64,000 nt of DNA from Devosia nitrariae. Lineage in GTDB: Bacteria > Pseudomonadota > Alphaproteobacteria > Rhizobiales > Devosiaceae. Below the pieces are notes generated by a model that was not told where the DNA came from, did not search any database, and worked only from the letters and a program-made list of their open reading frames with translations. The DNA is taken from assembly GCF_030160115.1 (NCBI RefSeq), contig NZ_BSNS01000034.1:45248-109247 (forward strand). Direction: 5' to 3'. How positions within the stretch are numbered: position 1 is the first letter of the stretch; each line of letters begins with the position of its first letter. A program made the position numbers and the translations under genes. Shown one piece after another: positions 35,917-46,309 of this stretch.

Positions 35917-36566
35917 TCGAAATCCTCCACGACAGCGGCGACGAACTTGGCAAAGGCGCGGGCGCGGTGGGAAAGACCCGGCTCGCCGGGCGCCCAGGAA
36001 TGCTTCATCTCCGCGGGCATCTGGCCAAAGGTGATGTCGTAACCCTCGGGCATGAACACCGGGTCGAAGCCATGGCCCAGCTCGCCGCGCGGTGGCCAGA
36101 CGATGGTGCCGTCTACCCGGCCCTCGAACAGCCAATCATTGCCCTCGGGATCGGCAAGGCAGAAGGTTGCCATGAAGTGGCTGCGGCGCTCGGCCGGCGA
36201 GGTGGCATTGGCCGCCTGCAGCGCGTCCTCCACCCGACGCATGCCCAGGGAAAAGTCGCGCTTGGGACCGGCCCAGTTGGCCGTGTAAACTCCAGGCTTG
36301 CCGCCGAGCGCATCGACGCAGAGCCCGGAATCGTCGGAAAGCGCCAGCATGCCCGATGCCTCGGCCGCCGCATGCGCCTTGATGCGGGCGTTCTCGGCAA
36401 AGGTCGTGCCGGTCTCCTCGGGCTCGGACAGATCCAACTCACCGGCCGAGACGATCTCGAGCCCATAGGGCTCGAAGAGGTCCTGGAACTCGGCGAGCTT
36501 GCCTTTGTTGTGGGAAGCGAGCAGCAGCCGGTCGCCGGCGCCGAGCCTCGGGATGGGAGCGGTCAT
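35913..36566 (-). CDS. rdgB: Non-canonical purine NTP pyrophosphatase (RdgB/HAM1)
   Basis: Hydrolyses dITP, XTP and similar nucleotides so they are not built into DNA. 217 residues with the family motifs LLLASHNKGKLAEFQDLF at the N-terminus, TFAENARIKAHAAAEASG, LALSDDSGLCVDALGG and the late GHGFDPVFMPEG. The ATG at 36566 overlaps the stop of the 64-codon ORF (ATGA), and its stop overlaps the hemW TTG start. This makes a four-gene chain rph-ORF-rdgB-hemW with no intergenic space. Confidence 0.96.
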   Translation of the reverse strand: MTAPIPRLGAGDRLLLASHNKGKLAEFQDLFEPYGLEIVSAGELDLSEPEETGTTFAENARIKAHAAAEASGMLALSDDSGLCVDALGGKPGVYTANWAGPKRDFSLGMRRVEDALQAANATSPAERRSHFMATFCLADPEGNDWLFEGRVDGTIVWPPRGELGHGFDPVFMPEGYDITFGQMPAEMKHSWAPGEPGLSHRARAFAKFVAAVVEDFD

Positions 36567-36757
36567 CGGCGGGCTCCCTTGAAGCCGTCGCCGGACCTTG
36601 CCCGACGCTTTTCATCGGAGGCCGCGGCGCATTCGTCGAGCGCGCGCGCGATGTCGTGCCAGAGGCGTGACGCTTCGCCCGACGCAGCTGCCGCCCGGTC
36701 CTGCCGATCGGCGGACCGTTGCAACGAGGCGGCGAGCTTGCGGATCAGGCCGATCAT
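36563..36757 (-). CDS. 64-residue coupled hypothetical protein between rph and rdgB
   Basis: Reads MIGLIRKLAASLQRSADRQD and continues through WHDIARALDECAAASDEKRR to FKGARR. It is mostly helical, charged and Ala/Arg-rich, with no membrane segment. Both ends overlap neighbours by ATGA: its ATG overlaps the rph stop and its stop overlaps the rdgB ATG. It has no Shine-Dalgarno of its own. The tight overlaps at both ends argue for translation as a coupled gene, though it could be a frame left between two genes by chance. No family is recognised. Confidence 0.6.
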   Translation of the reverse strand: MIGLIRKLAASLQRSADRQDRAAAASGEASRLWHDIARALDECAAASDEKRRARSGDGFKGARR

Positions 36758-37479
36758 GAGGAGAGCGCTGCCAGCTGGATCTGTGTCAGGTCGCCGATAC
36801 CCTTTTCCGCCAGGGCCATCAGGCTCTCGAGTTCGGCGCGGGTGAAGGGTACCTGCTCGGCGGTGCCCTGGATCTCGACGAAGCGGCCGGAGCCGGTGAG
36901 GACGAAATTGGCGTCGGTATGGGCTTCGACGTCCTCGAGATAATCGAGATCGAGAACGGGCGTGCCGCGATAGACGCCGCAGGAAACGGCGGCAACGGTA
37001 TCGCGCAGCACCTCGCCCTTGGTGAGCTCGCGCTCGGTCAACCACTTGACCGCGTCGGCGAGGGCCACATAGGCGCCGGTGATCGAGGCGGTACGGGTGC
37101 CGCCGTCGGCCTCCAGCACATCGCAGTCGACAATGACCTGATTCTCACCGAGCGCGGCCATGTCGACCACGGCGCGCAGGGACCTGCCGATCAGGCGCTG
37201 GATCTCCTGGGTGCGGCCGGACTGCTTGCCGGCCGTCGCCTCGCGGCGGGTACGCGTGCCGGTCGCGCGCGGCAGCATACCGTATTCGGCAGTGACCCAG
37301 CCGAGCCCCTGTCCGCGCCGCCAGGACGGAAGCGACGTCTCGACACTCGCTGTCACCAGTACCTTGGTCGCTCCGAAGCACACCAAGCACGAACCCTCGG
37401 CATTGCGGGCGACATTGCGTTCGATGGTCACTGCCCGCATCTGGTCGGGTTGGCGGCCGGAGGGACGCAAAAGGGTCAT
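36754..37479 (-). CDS. rph: Ribonuclease PH
   Basis: Phosphorolytic 3'-5' exoribonuclease that trims tRNA 3' ends. 241 residues: RPSGRQPDQMRAVTIERNVA at the start, RTRREATAGKQSGRTQEIQR with the substrate-binding Arg/Gln cluster, VDCDVLEADGGTRTASITGA, and the C-terminal FVEIQGTAEQVPFTRAELE. It is divergent from hrcA across 136 bp, the common rph/hrcA arrangement in alphaproteobacteria. It heads the chain to the 64-codon ORF, rdgB and hemW. Confidence 0.96.
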   Translation of the reverse strand: MTLLRPSGRQPDQMRAVTIERNVARNAEGSCLVCFGATKVLVTASVETSLPSWRRGQGLGWVTAEYGMLPRATGTRTRREATAGKQSGRTQEIQRLIGRSLRAVVDMAALGENQVIVDCDVLEADGGTRTASITGAYVALADAVKWLTERELTKGEVLRDTVAAVSCGVYRGTPVLDLDYLEDVEAHTDANFVLTGSGRFVEIQGTAEQVPFTRAELESLMALAEKGIGDLTQIQLAALSS

Positions 37480-37553
37480 CAGGGCAAATCACCTGGTTTC
37501 TTGGCGTTAACCGCCTCTTAACCCTCACAGGCGCCGCTCACAAGCGTCGGGCG

Positions 37554-37582
37554 CTTGGCGCGTTGCGTCTTTACCCTTAAAT
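37554..37582 (+). promoter_or_regulatory. RpoH-like heat-shock promoter before hrcA
   Basis: CTTGGC (37554-37559) and CCCTTAAAT (37574-37582) are separated by 14 bp, close to the alphaproteobacterial sigma32 pattern of CTTG and CCCTATAT-like boxes. It lies 33 bp upstream of the hrcA start. No CIRCE inverted repeat is seen here. Confidence 0.5.
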
Positions 37583-37615
37583 GATGAGAGACGGTTAAAG
37601 CGGACAAGTTTATCG

Positions 37616-38701
37616 ATGGCGCAGATGACTAGGCTGCCTGAGGATTTTCTAGCGGTACTCAACAGCCGCAGCCAGGAGATCTTCCGCAAGATCGTCGATC
37701 GGTATATCGAGACGGGTATGCCGGTCGGCTCGCGGGACGTCTCCAGGATGCTGGAGATGGAGCTGTCGCCCGCCTCGGTGCGCAACGTGATGGCAGATCT
37801 CGAAGATCTGGGACTGATCGCGGCGCCCCACACCTCGGCCGGTCGGGCGCCCACCCAGCAGGGGCTGCGGTTCTTCGTCGATGCCATGCTCGAGGTCGGC
37901 GCTCTCGACGAGCGCGAGCGTGAGCAGATCGCACGCCATATCGAGGGGCAGGCGGGCCAGAGGCAGGTCGAGGATGTCCTGACCGAGGCCAGCCAGCTGC
38001 TCTCGGGTCTGAGCCAAGGCGCGGGCGTCGTCATCGCGGCCAAATCCGACATGGTGTTGAAACACATAGAATTCGTGCGGCTCGATACCGACCGGGCCAT
38101 GGGCATCCTCGTCAGCCAGGACGGACAGGTGGAAAACCGCATCGTGTCGCTGCCGCCGGGGCTGACCGCCAGCGCACTGACGCAGGCGAGCAACTACCTC
38201 TCGCATTACGTGGTCGGCCGCACGATCGCCGAGGCGCGCAAGGCATTGGCGGAGCGGCGTGCCGAGCAGCGCGCCGAGCTTGACGAGCTGACGCAAAAGC
38301 TGGTCGATGCGGGCGTTGCCACCCTCGCCCAGCCCTCACCGGCCGGGCATCCGACGGTGATCGTTCGCGGCCGGGCCAATCTCATCAACGAAGCCATGGC
38401 CTCCGAGGATCTCATCCGCGTGCGCCAGCTCTTCGATGAGCTCGAAAGCAAGGACGGGCTGCTCGAGCTGCTCGGCGATGCCGAGAAGGCGCAAGGCGTG
38501 CGGATCTTCATCGGTTCGGAGAACAAGCTCTTCTCGCTCTCAGGCTCGTCGGTTATTCTTTCCCCCTACAAGGACGCCAACGACAAGGTGGTGGGGGTGC
38601 TCGGCGTCATTGGTCCGACCCGGCTCAACTACGCGCGCATCGTGCCGGTGGTGAACTACACCGCCAACGTCATTTCCGCCATGATGGCCCGCAAGGCTTG
38701 A
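37616..38701 (+). CDS. hrcA: Heat-inducible transcription repressor HrcA
   Basis: Repressor that binds CIRCE elements (usually before groESL) and is kept active by GroEL. 361 residues. The winged-helix N-terminus includes YIETGMPVGSRDVSRML and SVRNVMADLEDLGLIAAPHT, then SAGRAPTQQGLRFFVDAML. The dimer/GAF-like middle has HIEFVRLDTDRAMGILVSQ, and IFIGSENKLFSLSGSSVI lies near the C-terminus. The start may be the ATG at 37616 or 37625. grpE follows almost at once. Confidence 0.95.
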   Translation: MAQMTRLPEDFLAVLNSRSQEIFRKIVDRYIETGMPVGSRDVSRMLEMELSPASVRNVMADLEDLGLIAAPHTSAGRAPTQQGLRFFVDAMLEVGALDEREREQIARHIEGQAGQRQVEDVLTEASQLLSGLSQGAGVVIAAKSDMVLKHIEFVRLDTDRAMGILVSQDGQVENRIVSLPPGLTASALTQASNYLSHYVVGRTIAEARKALAERRAEQRAELDELTQKLVDAGVATLAQPSPAGHPTVIVRGRANLINEAMASEDLIRVRQLFDELESKDGLLELLGDAEKAQGVRIFIGSENKLFSLSGSSVILSPYKDANDKVVGVLGVIGPTRLNYARIVPVVNYTANVISAMMARKA

Positions 38702-38757
38702 ATTGTCGCCGTCTTTGGCCGATATGCGGGGCAAATCCCACGCATGCGGAAGAAATG

Positions 38758-39360
38758 ATGAGCGACGAGAACGCGACGCCCGAGCAAGAGCCCGAGACCG
38801 CCGTGACCCCGGAGGCCGAAACCCCGGAAACCGATCCGGTCGAGACCCTACGGCTCGAGAACGCCGAACTGCGCGACAAACTGCTGCGCATGGCGGCCGA
38901 AATGGACAATTTGCGCAAGCGCACCGAGCGAGAGATCGCCGACACCCGCGCCTATGCCATCGCCGGCTTTGCCCGCGACATGCTTTCGGCCACTGATTCG
39001 CTGTCGCGCGCACTGATGGTGTTGCCGGCGGATGCGCGCACCAACGCCGACGGCACGACCACGTCGCTGATCGAAGGCATCGAGATGACCGAGCGCGAGA
39101 TGCAGCGCCTGCTGGCAAAGCACGGGGTGCGGCCGATCGAGGCCGAAGGGCAGAAATTCGACCCCCACAAGCACCAGGCGATGTTCGAGGTGCCCGATCC
39201 CACCCGACCGGCAGGCACCGTGGTGCAGGTGGTGCAGGCGGGCTTTGCCATCGGCGACCGCGTGCTCCGGCCGGCGATGGTCGGTGTGGCCAAGGGCGGC
39301 ACCGCGGCCAGTTCCGAGATTCCGGCTGAAGGCGAAGGCGGGGTCGACAAGGAAGCCTGA
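38758..39360 (+). CDS. grpE: Nucleotide exchange factor GrpE
   Basis: Releases ADP from DnaK in the heat-shock chaperone cycle. A 200-residue protein: an acidic N-terminus (ATPEQEPETAVTPEAETPE), a long coiled-coil stretch LRLENAELRDKLLRMAAEMD, and the family motif GFARDMLSATDSLSRAL. The C-terminal beta domain has FDPHKHQAMFEV and RPAMVGVAKGG. The start at 38758 is preferred because GGAAG is 5 bp upstream; the ATG three bases earlier is too close. It follows hrcA and ends at a strong terminator. Confidence 0.95.
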   Translation: MSDENATPEQEPETAVTPEAETPETDPVETLRLENAELRDKLLRMAAEMDNLRKRTEREIADTRAYAIAGFARDMLSATDSLSRALMVLPADARTNADGTTTSLIEGIEMTEREMQRLLAKHGVRPIEAEGQKFDPHKHQAMFEVPDPTRPAGTVVQVVQAGFAIGDRVLRPAMVGVAKGGTAASSEIPAEGEGGVDKEA

Positions 39361-39381
39361 GAGGGCTTGCAGACGAACATC

Positions 39382-39410
39382 AAGGGCGCCCAGCGGCGCC
39401 CTTTTTGTTT
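39382..39410 (+). terminator. Rho-independent terminator after grpE
   Basis: A 9-bp stem AAGGGCGCC / GGCGCCCTT with a CAGC loop is followed by a T-run on the plus strand. It ends the hrcA-grpE transcript and may also serve pncA from the other side, because the stem can form on both strands. Confidence 0.88.
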
Positions 39411-39423
39411 GGATCCGCCTCGG

Positions 39424-40062
39424 CTACCCGAGGATCTCTTTACTCATGATCCGTGTCACGCCGGCGGCGGCCATGTCGGTTCCTGCTATCTCCAGCGAGC
39501 CGTTGGCATCGATGGCGCGGGTCGCGTCCTCGACGACGACGGTGGCAAAGCCCTCGGCACGGGCATCGAGCGCCGTCCAGGCCACGCAGAAGTCGGTCGC
39601 GAGGCCGACCACATAGACAGTTTCGAGGCCGCGTTCCCGCAGGTAGCCGGCAAGGCCGGTGCGGGTCGCCCGGTCGGCTTCCTGGAAGCCGGAATAGGAG
39701 TCGACCGCGCGATTGTAGCCCTTGCGGATGACGAGCTGGGCGTGAGGAATGTCGAGGCCGTGGCTCAACTCGGCCCCGTGCGTGCCCCAAACGCAGTGAT
39801 CGGGCCAGAGCACCTGCGTGCCGTAGGCGAGCTCGATGGTCTCGAAGGGAGCCATGCCGGCATGCTGGCTGGCAAAGGAGATGTGATCAGCCGGGTGCCA
39901 GTCCTGGGTGAAGACGACGTTGGCAAAGCGTTTGGCCAAAGTATTGACCAGGGGCACGATCTCGTCGCCGCCCGTAACGGCGAGATTTCCGCCGGGCAGG
40001 AAATCGTATTGGACGTCAACGACGACCAGCACGTCCCTGGGAGAAATGGCTATCGTCGTCAT
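39424..40062 (-). CDS. pncA: Nicotinamidase / pyrazinamidase
   Basis: Converts nicotinamide to nicotinate for NAD salvage. 212 residues of the isochorismatase-like hydrolase fold. The catalytic Asp is in LVVVDVQYDFLPGGNLAVTG near residue 16. TQDWHPADHISFASQHAGM supplies metal-binding His residues, and the nucleophilic Cys is in VVGLATDFCVAWTALDA near residue 160. GAGGTACATACG precedes the ATG at 40062. It is convergent with grpE and 29 bp downstream of the pabB-pabC fusion. Confidence 0.95.
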   Translation of the reverse strand: MTTIAISPRDVLVVVDVQYDFLPGGNLAVTGGDEIVPLVNTLAKRFANVVFTQDWHPADHISFASQHAGMAPFETIELAYGTQVLWPDHCVWGTHGAELSHGLDIPHAQLVIRKGYNRAVDSYSGFQEADRATRTGLAGYLRERGLETVYVVGLATDFCVAWTALDARAEGFATVVVEDATRAIDANGSLEIAGTDMAAAGVTRIMSKEILG

Positions 40063-40090
40063 CGTATGTACCTCAATCCATCCATCGCAT

Positions 40091-41884
40091 TTATGTCTCC
40101 GGCCGCGACCAGCGGGCTCGCATCAGGCCGCGCACGGAGTTGCCCAGATAGATTGCCTCGGCCGTTTCAAGATCCGCAAGGGTCAGCCGCGCTTCTCTTG
40201 CCTGTCCCGTCGCGATCAGTTCGGCACGCAACGTTCCCGGCAGCAGGCCCGCGGCAAGCGGCGGGGTGAGGAGGACATCGTCGCGCTCGATGAACAGCGA
40301 GGTGATGGAGCCCTCGGTCAGCTCATCGTGCTCGTTGAGGAAAACCACCTCGTCGACCCCGTGCAACGCCTGCGCGCGCTGGCGCGGCTCGTCGAGACGG
40401 GCGCGATTTGTGGTCTTGTGGGCGAGCCAGGGGCTCTGCGAATCGAGGCGTTCCCGGGCAATGACGAAACGGAATTCCGCATCGGCGGCCGGTTCCGGCA
40501 GGGGAGTTGCGGTGAGGGCCAGACCTTCGGATTCATCGAGAGTGAGGCGCACCCGGTAGCGCAGCTGATCAACGCTCGCTGCCCATTCGGTCAGCAGGGT
40601 GACAACGTCCGAGCGCGATATGGGAATACCGAAATACACAGCCGAGGATCCGAGCCGGTCGAGATGCCGGTCGTGGAGATAGAACCCCGACTCACGGGTC
40701 CAGAGCATGGTCTCGATGAGGCAGACAGGCTCGGCCGGGTCGGTCAGGAACTTCATCTTCAAGAGCGCCTCGCGGTATTCGTCGGCGGCCCGGCTGTCGG
40801 CCACGATGCCACCGCCGATGCCGATCTCGCCACTCCCGTCGTTGCCGATGCTGGCGGTGCGGATGGCGACGTTGAAGGCGAGGTCGCCGGATGGCGCAAC
40901 ATAGCCGACAGCGCCGGTATAGAGGCCGCGTGGCTCGGTCTCGACCTCGTGGATGATCTCCATGGCGCGCAGTTTAGGGGCGCCGGTGATCGAGCCGCAG
41001 GGAAAGAGATTGGCGAGGATATCGACCGGAGAGAGACCGGGCTTGCCTCGCGCCTCTATCCCCGAGGTCATGGTGTGAAGCGAGCGGTAGGTCTCGACGG
41101 TGAAGAGGTCGGTGACCCGGACCGAGCCGATCTCGGCAATACGGCCGAGATCGTTGCGCAGGAGGTCGACGATCATCAGGTTCTCGGCCCGGTTCTTCTC
41201 GTCGGCGGCGAGGCTCAAACGCTGCGTGGCGTCTTCGGCGAGGGTGCGTCCGCGCCGCATGGTGCCTTTCATGGGGCGGGCGAAAAGACGATCACCCTTG
41301 CGGGCAATGAAGAGCTCGGGCGAGCGCGAGAGCACCCAGTGATCCTCGGTCCGGATCAAGGCGCCATAGGCGACGGGCTGCTTGCGGGCGAGATCGCGGT
41401 AGAGGGCGACGGCATCGCCATCGAGGGCGAAGCGCGCCTTGAAGGTGAGGTTGACCTGATAGGTGTCGCCGGCGGCGATCAGCGCTTCGACCCGGTCGAA
41501 GGCACGTGCGTAGGCGGCCTCGTCGAGGCCGGCAACCACATCGACCGCCTCGCCCGCGGGTCCTGCTTCGGCAACCAGCCACGCATCCGCCTCGGCACGG
41601 GTCAACTCGGCCACCGCGCCATAGAGGCCGAACCAGAGGAGGGGCGTGGCAGTCCGTTCCGGCAGCAGCGGGGCGAGGCGCTCCTCGAAAAGAAAGCCGA
41701 GCTCATAGGAAAGGTATCCAGCAGCCCACAGGCCCTCGCGCCCCGCCGTGTCCAGCCGGGCGAGCGCATCGCGCGCCTCGGCGGCGGTGTGGGCAATCAG
41801 CACCTCGCGCGGCACCTCGAACAGCATGTTGCGCCCTGCAGGATTGAGCGTGTCGTGCAGCAGGACTGTGCCGGGCCGGATCAT
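40091..41884 (-). CDS. Fused aminodeoxychorismate synthase component I / aminodeoxychorismate lyase
   Basis: A 597-residue PabB-PabC fusion making 4-aminobenzoate for folate. The PabB half (about residues 1-360) has the chorismate-binding signature stretch GTMRRGRTLAEDA, LMIVDLLRNDLGRIAEIGSV and FPCGSITGAPKLRAMEIIHE. The C-terminal half is a class IV PLP enzyme with GFYLHDRHLDRLGSSAVYFG, VFLNEHDELTEGSITSLFIE and the late GLLPGTLRAELI. Such fusions occur in alphaproteobacteria. No glutaminase (PabA) gene is present in the window. It is followed closely by pncA. Confidence 0.93.
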   Translation of the reverse strand: MIRPGTVLLHDTLNPAGRNMLFEVPREVLIAHTAAEARDALARLDTAGREGLWAAGYLSYELGFLFEERLAPLLPERTATPLLWFGLYGAVAELTRAEADAWLVAEAGPAGEAVDVVAGLDEAAYARAFDRVEALIAAGDTYQVNLTFKARFALDGDAVALYRDLARKQPVAYGALIRTEDHWVLSRSPELFIARKGDRLFARPMKGTMRRGRTLAEDATQRLSLAADEKNRAENLMIVDLLRNDLGRIAEIGSVRVTDLFTVETYRSLHTMTSGIEARGKPGLSPVDILANLFPCGSITGAPKLRAMEIIHEVETEPRGLYTGAVGYVAPSGDLAFNVAIRTASIGNDGSGEIGIGGGIVADSRAADEYREALLKMKFLTDPAEPVCLIETMLWTRESGFYLHDRHLDRLGSSAVYFGIPISRSDVVTLLTEWAASVDQLRYRVRLTLDESEGLALTATPLPEPAADAEFRFVIARERLDSQSPWLAHKTTNRARLDEPRQRAQALHGVDEVVFLNEHDELTEGSITSLFIERDDVLLTPPLAAGLLPGTLRAELIATGQAREARLTLADLETAEAIYLGNSVRGLMRARWSRPET

Positions 41885-41926
41885 GGCGCGGTTGTAGTAG
41901 TGGCGGAAGGATTTAGGAAGTGGGCG

Positions 41927-42556
41927 CTATCGCGGCTTGGTCACCCGTCTCATAGTGAGGTTGATTCGGCCCCCGTCGGGGAAGAGATCGGGATGAGCCT
42001 CGAGCAACCGGGAGGAGCCCGTGAGCACGCGGTCGACGCCGTGATAGGCCAGCCGCCGGTCGCCGGCCAGGAGCATGACGTCGCCGGAGCGCAGGAGGAA
42101 ACTCTGCGTCGGGTCCTTCCGGTCGGTGCCGCCGAGCCGGAAGCGAGCGGTATCGCCGAGGGAAACCGAAAGCACGGGAGCCGAGAAGTCCTCTTCGTCG
42201 CGGTCCTGGTGCAGGCCCATTCGCGTGCTCTGCCCATAATAGTTGACGAGGCAGGCCTGCGGCTCATGGGGGTAATCGGCGAGCTCATCCCAAAGAGCAA
42301 GGAGCATCGGCGGGATCGGCGGCCATGGCCCGCCGGTCACCGGATGCTGCGCCTGGTAGCGATAGCCCTCGCGGTCGGACACCCAGCCGAGAGGGCCGCA
42401 ATTGGTCATCAGCACCGAGAACGGCTTGCCGCTGCGCGGCATGACCGGCCTGTAGAGCGGCGCCGCGCGAATGACCGCGACGATGTCGGCGAGCAGGGCG
42501 GCGGTTTGCGATTGATCGAGGGTCCGGTACAAAAGGGAAGTGGGCAGGGGTATCAT
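41927..42556 (-). CDS. alkB: Alpha-ketoglutarate-dependent DNA dealkylase AlkB
   Basis: Fe(II)/2-oxoglutarate dioxygenase that removes methyl groups from 1-methyladenine and 3-methylcytosine. 209 residues from the ATG at 42556. Iron ligands are the HxD in GLHQDRDEEDF and the later His in RRLAYHGVDRVL. The 2-oxoglutarate Arg is in GGRINLTMRRV, and NYYGQSTRMG lies before the HxD. The frame is open farther upstream into the dnaK promoter region, which is not coding. It is divergent from dnaK across 230 bp. Confidence 0.93.
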   Translation of the reverse strand: MIPLPTSLLYRTLDQSQTAALLADIVAVIRAAPLYRPVMPRSGKPFSVLMTNCGPLGWVSDREGYRYQAQHPVTGGPWPPIPPMLLALWDELADYPHEPQACLVNYYGQSTRMGLHQDRDEEDFSAPVLSVSLGDTARFRLGGTDRKDPTQSFLLRSGDVMLLAGDRRLAYHGVDRVLTGSSRLLEAHPDLFPDGGRINLTMRRVTKPR

Positions 42557-42639
42557 GGCGGCCAGAGTAGACGCGCTCCGCGCACAGATGAAGCCGGTTC
42601 TGTCCGACCGACCACAGTCACATTTTGCTGCCTTACGTG

Positions 42640-42668
42640 CTTGCAGGGCCCATGCACCCCCCCTATAT
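42640..42668 (+). promoter_or_regulatory. RpoH-like heat-shock promoter before dnaK
   Basis: CTTGCA (42640-42645) and CCCTATAT (42661-42668) are 15 bp apart, a good fit to the sigma32-type heat-shock promoter. The leader to the dnaK ATG is about 110 bp. The same boxes and near-identical spacing recur before hslV. Confidence 0.65.
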
Positions 42669-42786
42669 AGCCGGCAAGGCCGCGTATCGGCCAATTCCAA
42701 ACCCGGGGAGCCCGGCCCGAGGGCCGCGGAGCCGCCTGCCTGCAGGGACTCCACAGGGCTTGCTGAGACAAGAGGTAGACAGACAA

Positions 42787-44700
<1,914 letters not shown>

Positions 44701-44708
44701 GGCTCGAC

Positions 44709-44722
44709 GTTTCACGTGAATC
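44709..44722. promoter_or_regulatory. parS-like motif 3
   Basis: GTTTCACGTGAATC, 8 bp after the dnaK stop and just before its terminator. Its 16-bp context CGTTTCACGTGAATCG is identical to that of site 2 in rsmI. Confidence 0.6.
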
Positions 44723-44724
44723 GA

Positions 44725-44753
44725 AGGCCCGGGAGCGATCCCGGGCCTTTTTG
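44725..44753 (+). terminator. Rho-independent terminator after dnaK
   Basis: A 10-bp stem AGGCCCGGGA / TCCCGGGCCT with a GCGA loop and a T-run. The rest of the 347-bp gap to dnaJ (44754-45047) holds no gene. It should contain the dnaJ promoter: a weak CTTGCA (44936) and CCATCTA (44959) pair 17 bp apart is the only candidate I see. Confidence 0.9.
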
Positions 44754-45047
44754 TTTGCCGGTGCCCCCTTTTGCCACTCCCTTTGGAGGAGAGGTCGGAT
44801 CGCAAACGATTCCCGGCGAGGACGCCTCGTGCTCTTTGGGCTGTCAAAGACTGCCGGGTGCGGTTGAATCGTCACACCTGCCTTGCTAAGGGAGCGGTCG
44901 GTCCTGGTTTCTAGGGTTTTCGGGCCGCGCTGCCCCTTGCAGGCCGGGCGTTTCGTTGCCATCTAGGCTGGAGATTTCGACGCGACGGTCTGTCCGGCGC
45001 GAGAGTGGTGTTACGCGCTGCAGAAGACGGTGCGAGGAGAGCGGTTC

Positions 45048-46187
45048 TTGTCCAAACGCGATTTCTACGAAGTTCTTGGGTGTCAGCGGCAGGCTGACGA
45101 AGCAGCCCTCAAGAGCGCCTACCGCAAATTGGCCATGCAGTTCCACCCGGACCGAAATCCCGGCAATGCCGATGCCGAGTCCAAGTTCAAGGAAGTCAAC
45201 GAAGCCTACGACACCCTCAAAGATCCGCAAAAGCGTGCCGCCTACGACCGGTTCGGCCACGCCGCCTTCGAGAACGGTGGGCGCAACGGCTATTCCGGCG
45301 GGTTCGGACCCGAATTCACCTCGTCGATGTCGGACATCTTCGAGGACATCTTCGGCGACTTCATGGGCGGCGGCGGCACGCGCGGCCGGCAGGGCGGTGC
45401 CTCGCGGCTGCGCGGCTCGGACCTCAGGTACAATCTGGAGATCACCCTCGAAGAGAGCTTCCTCGGCCAGACGGTCGAGATCGACGTGCCGACACTCGTT
45501 TCCTGCACCACCTGCGAGGGATCGGGGGCCAAGCCCGGCACCGGCACCCATACCTGCCGGCAATGCGGCGGCCACGGCAAAGTACGCGCCGCGCAGGGGT
45601 TCTTCACCATCGAGCGTACCTGCCCCGTTTGCCAGGGGCGCGGCGAGATGATGGACGAGCCCTGCACCGATTGCGGCGGCCAGGGCCGGCGCCAGCAGAG
45701 CCGCAAGCTTTCGGTCGACGTGCCCAAGGGCATCGAGGACGGCACGCGCATCCGCCTTGCCAATGAGGGCGAGGCCGGCATCAGGGGCGGTCCGCCGGGC
45801 GATCTCTACATCTTCGTTTCCATCAAGCCGCACGAGCTCTTCCACCGCGACGGGGCCGACCTCTATGCGCGCGTACCGATCGCCATGGCCACGGCGGCGC
45901 TCGGCGGCGAGTTCGAGGTGCCGACGCTCGACGGGGCGCGAGCCAAGGTCAAGGTCGCTCCCGGTACGCAGCCAGGCCAGCGTGTGCGCCTGAAGAGCAA
46001 GGGCATGCCGGTCCTGCGCAGCAAGGATACCGGCGATCTCTACGTGCAGCTCGACATCGAAACCCCGCAGAATCTCTCCAAGCGCCAGCGCGAGCTGCTC
46101 GAGGAGTTCGCGCGCCTGACGACCGAAGAGACCAACCCGACCTCGGACGGGTTCTTCGACAAGCTCAAGCGCATGTTCGAGGCTTAG
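45048..46187 (+). CDS. dnaJ: Chaperone protein DnaJ
   Basis: Co-chaperone that stimulates DnaK ATPase. The J domain KRDFYEVLGCQRQADEAALK includes the HPD motif in MQFHPDRNPGNADAE, then a Gly/Phe-rich region. The zinc-binding repeats are CTTCEGSG, CRQCGGHG, CPVCQGRG and CTDCGGQG (about residues 155-220). 379 residues. The start is TTG at 45048 with GAGGAG 8 bp upstream; GTG at 45030 would add six residues but leaves the ribosome-binding site inside the gene. It is followed by a dispersed repeat and the convergent adenosine kinase. Confidence 0.96.
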   Translation: MSKRDFYEVLGCQRQADEAALKSAYRKLAMQFHPDRNPGNADAESKFKEVNEAYDTLKDPQKRAAYDRFGHAAFENGGRNGYSGGFGPEFTSSMSDIFEDIFGDFMGGGGTRGRQGGASRLRGSDLRYNLEITLEESFLGQTVEIDVPTLVSCTTCEGSGAKPGTGTHTCRQCGGHGKVRAAQGFFTIERTCPVCQGRGEMMDEPCTDCGGQGRRQQSRKLSVDVPKGIEDGTRIRLANEGEAGIRGGPPGDLYIFVSIKPHELFHRDGADLYARVPIAMATAALGGEFEVPTLDGARAKVKVAPGTQPGQRVRLKSKGMPVLRSKDTGDLYVQLDIETPQNLSKRQRELLEEFARLTTEETNPTSDGFFDKLKRMFEA

Positions 46188-46218
46188 CTTCCGCTCCGCT
46201 GAGAGACCTCTCGGACGT

Positions 46219-46308
46219 GCGGATGTGCATGATATGGCCACAGGCACCGAGTTCACCTCGCCCCTTCGGGGAGAGGTCGGTCCGAAGGACCGGGTGAGGG
46301 GCCCTTCC
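46219..46308. repeat. Third repeat family (CCCCTTCGGGGAGAGG unit), copy 1
   Basis: CACCTCGCCCCTTCGGGGAG with AGGTCGG and GGGTGAGGGG, preceded by GGATGTGCATGATATGG. The same unit appears at 60481-60620. It lies between the convergent dnaJ and adenosine kinase genes and can fold as CCCC-TTC-GGGG, so it may end both transcripts. Confidence 0.8.
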
Positions 46309-46309
46309 G

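Noticed and set aside
35917..36135. N-terminal extension of hemW inside rdgB
   Set aside because: It is Arg-rich shadow sequence of rdgB; the TTG at 35916 has a strong ribosome-binding site and gives the usual length.
37501..37615. CIRCE element expected near hrcA
   Set aside because: No TTAGCACTC / GAGTGCTAA inverted repeat is present before hrcA or dnaK; HrcA targets are probably elsewhere, such as groESL.
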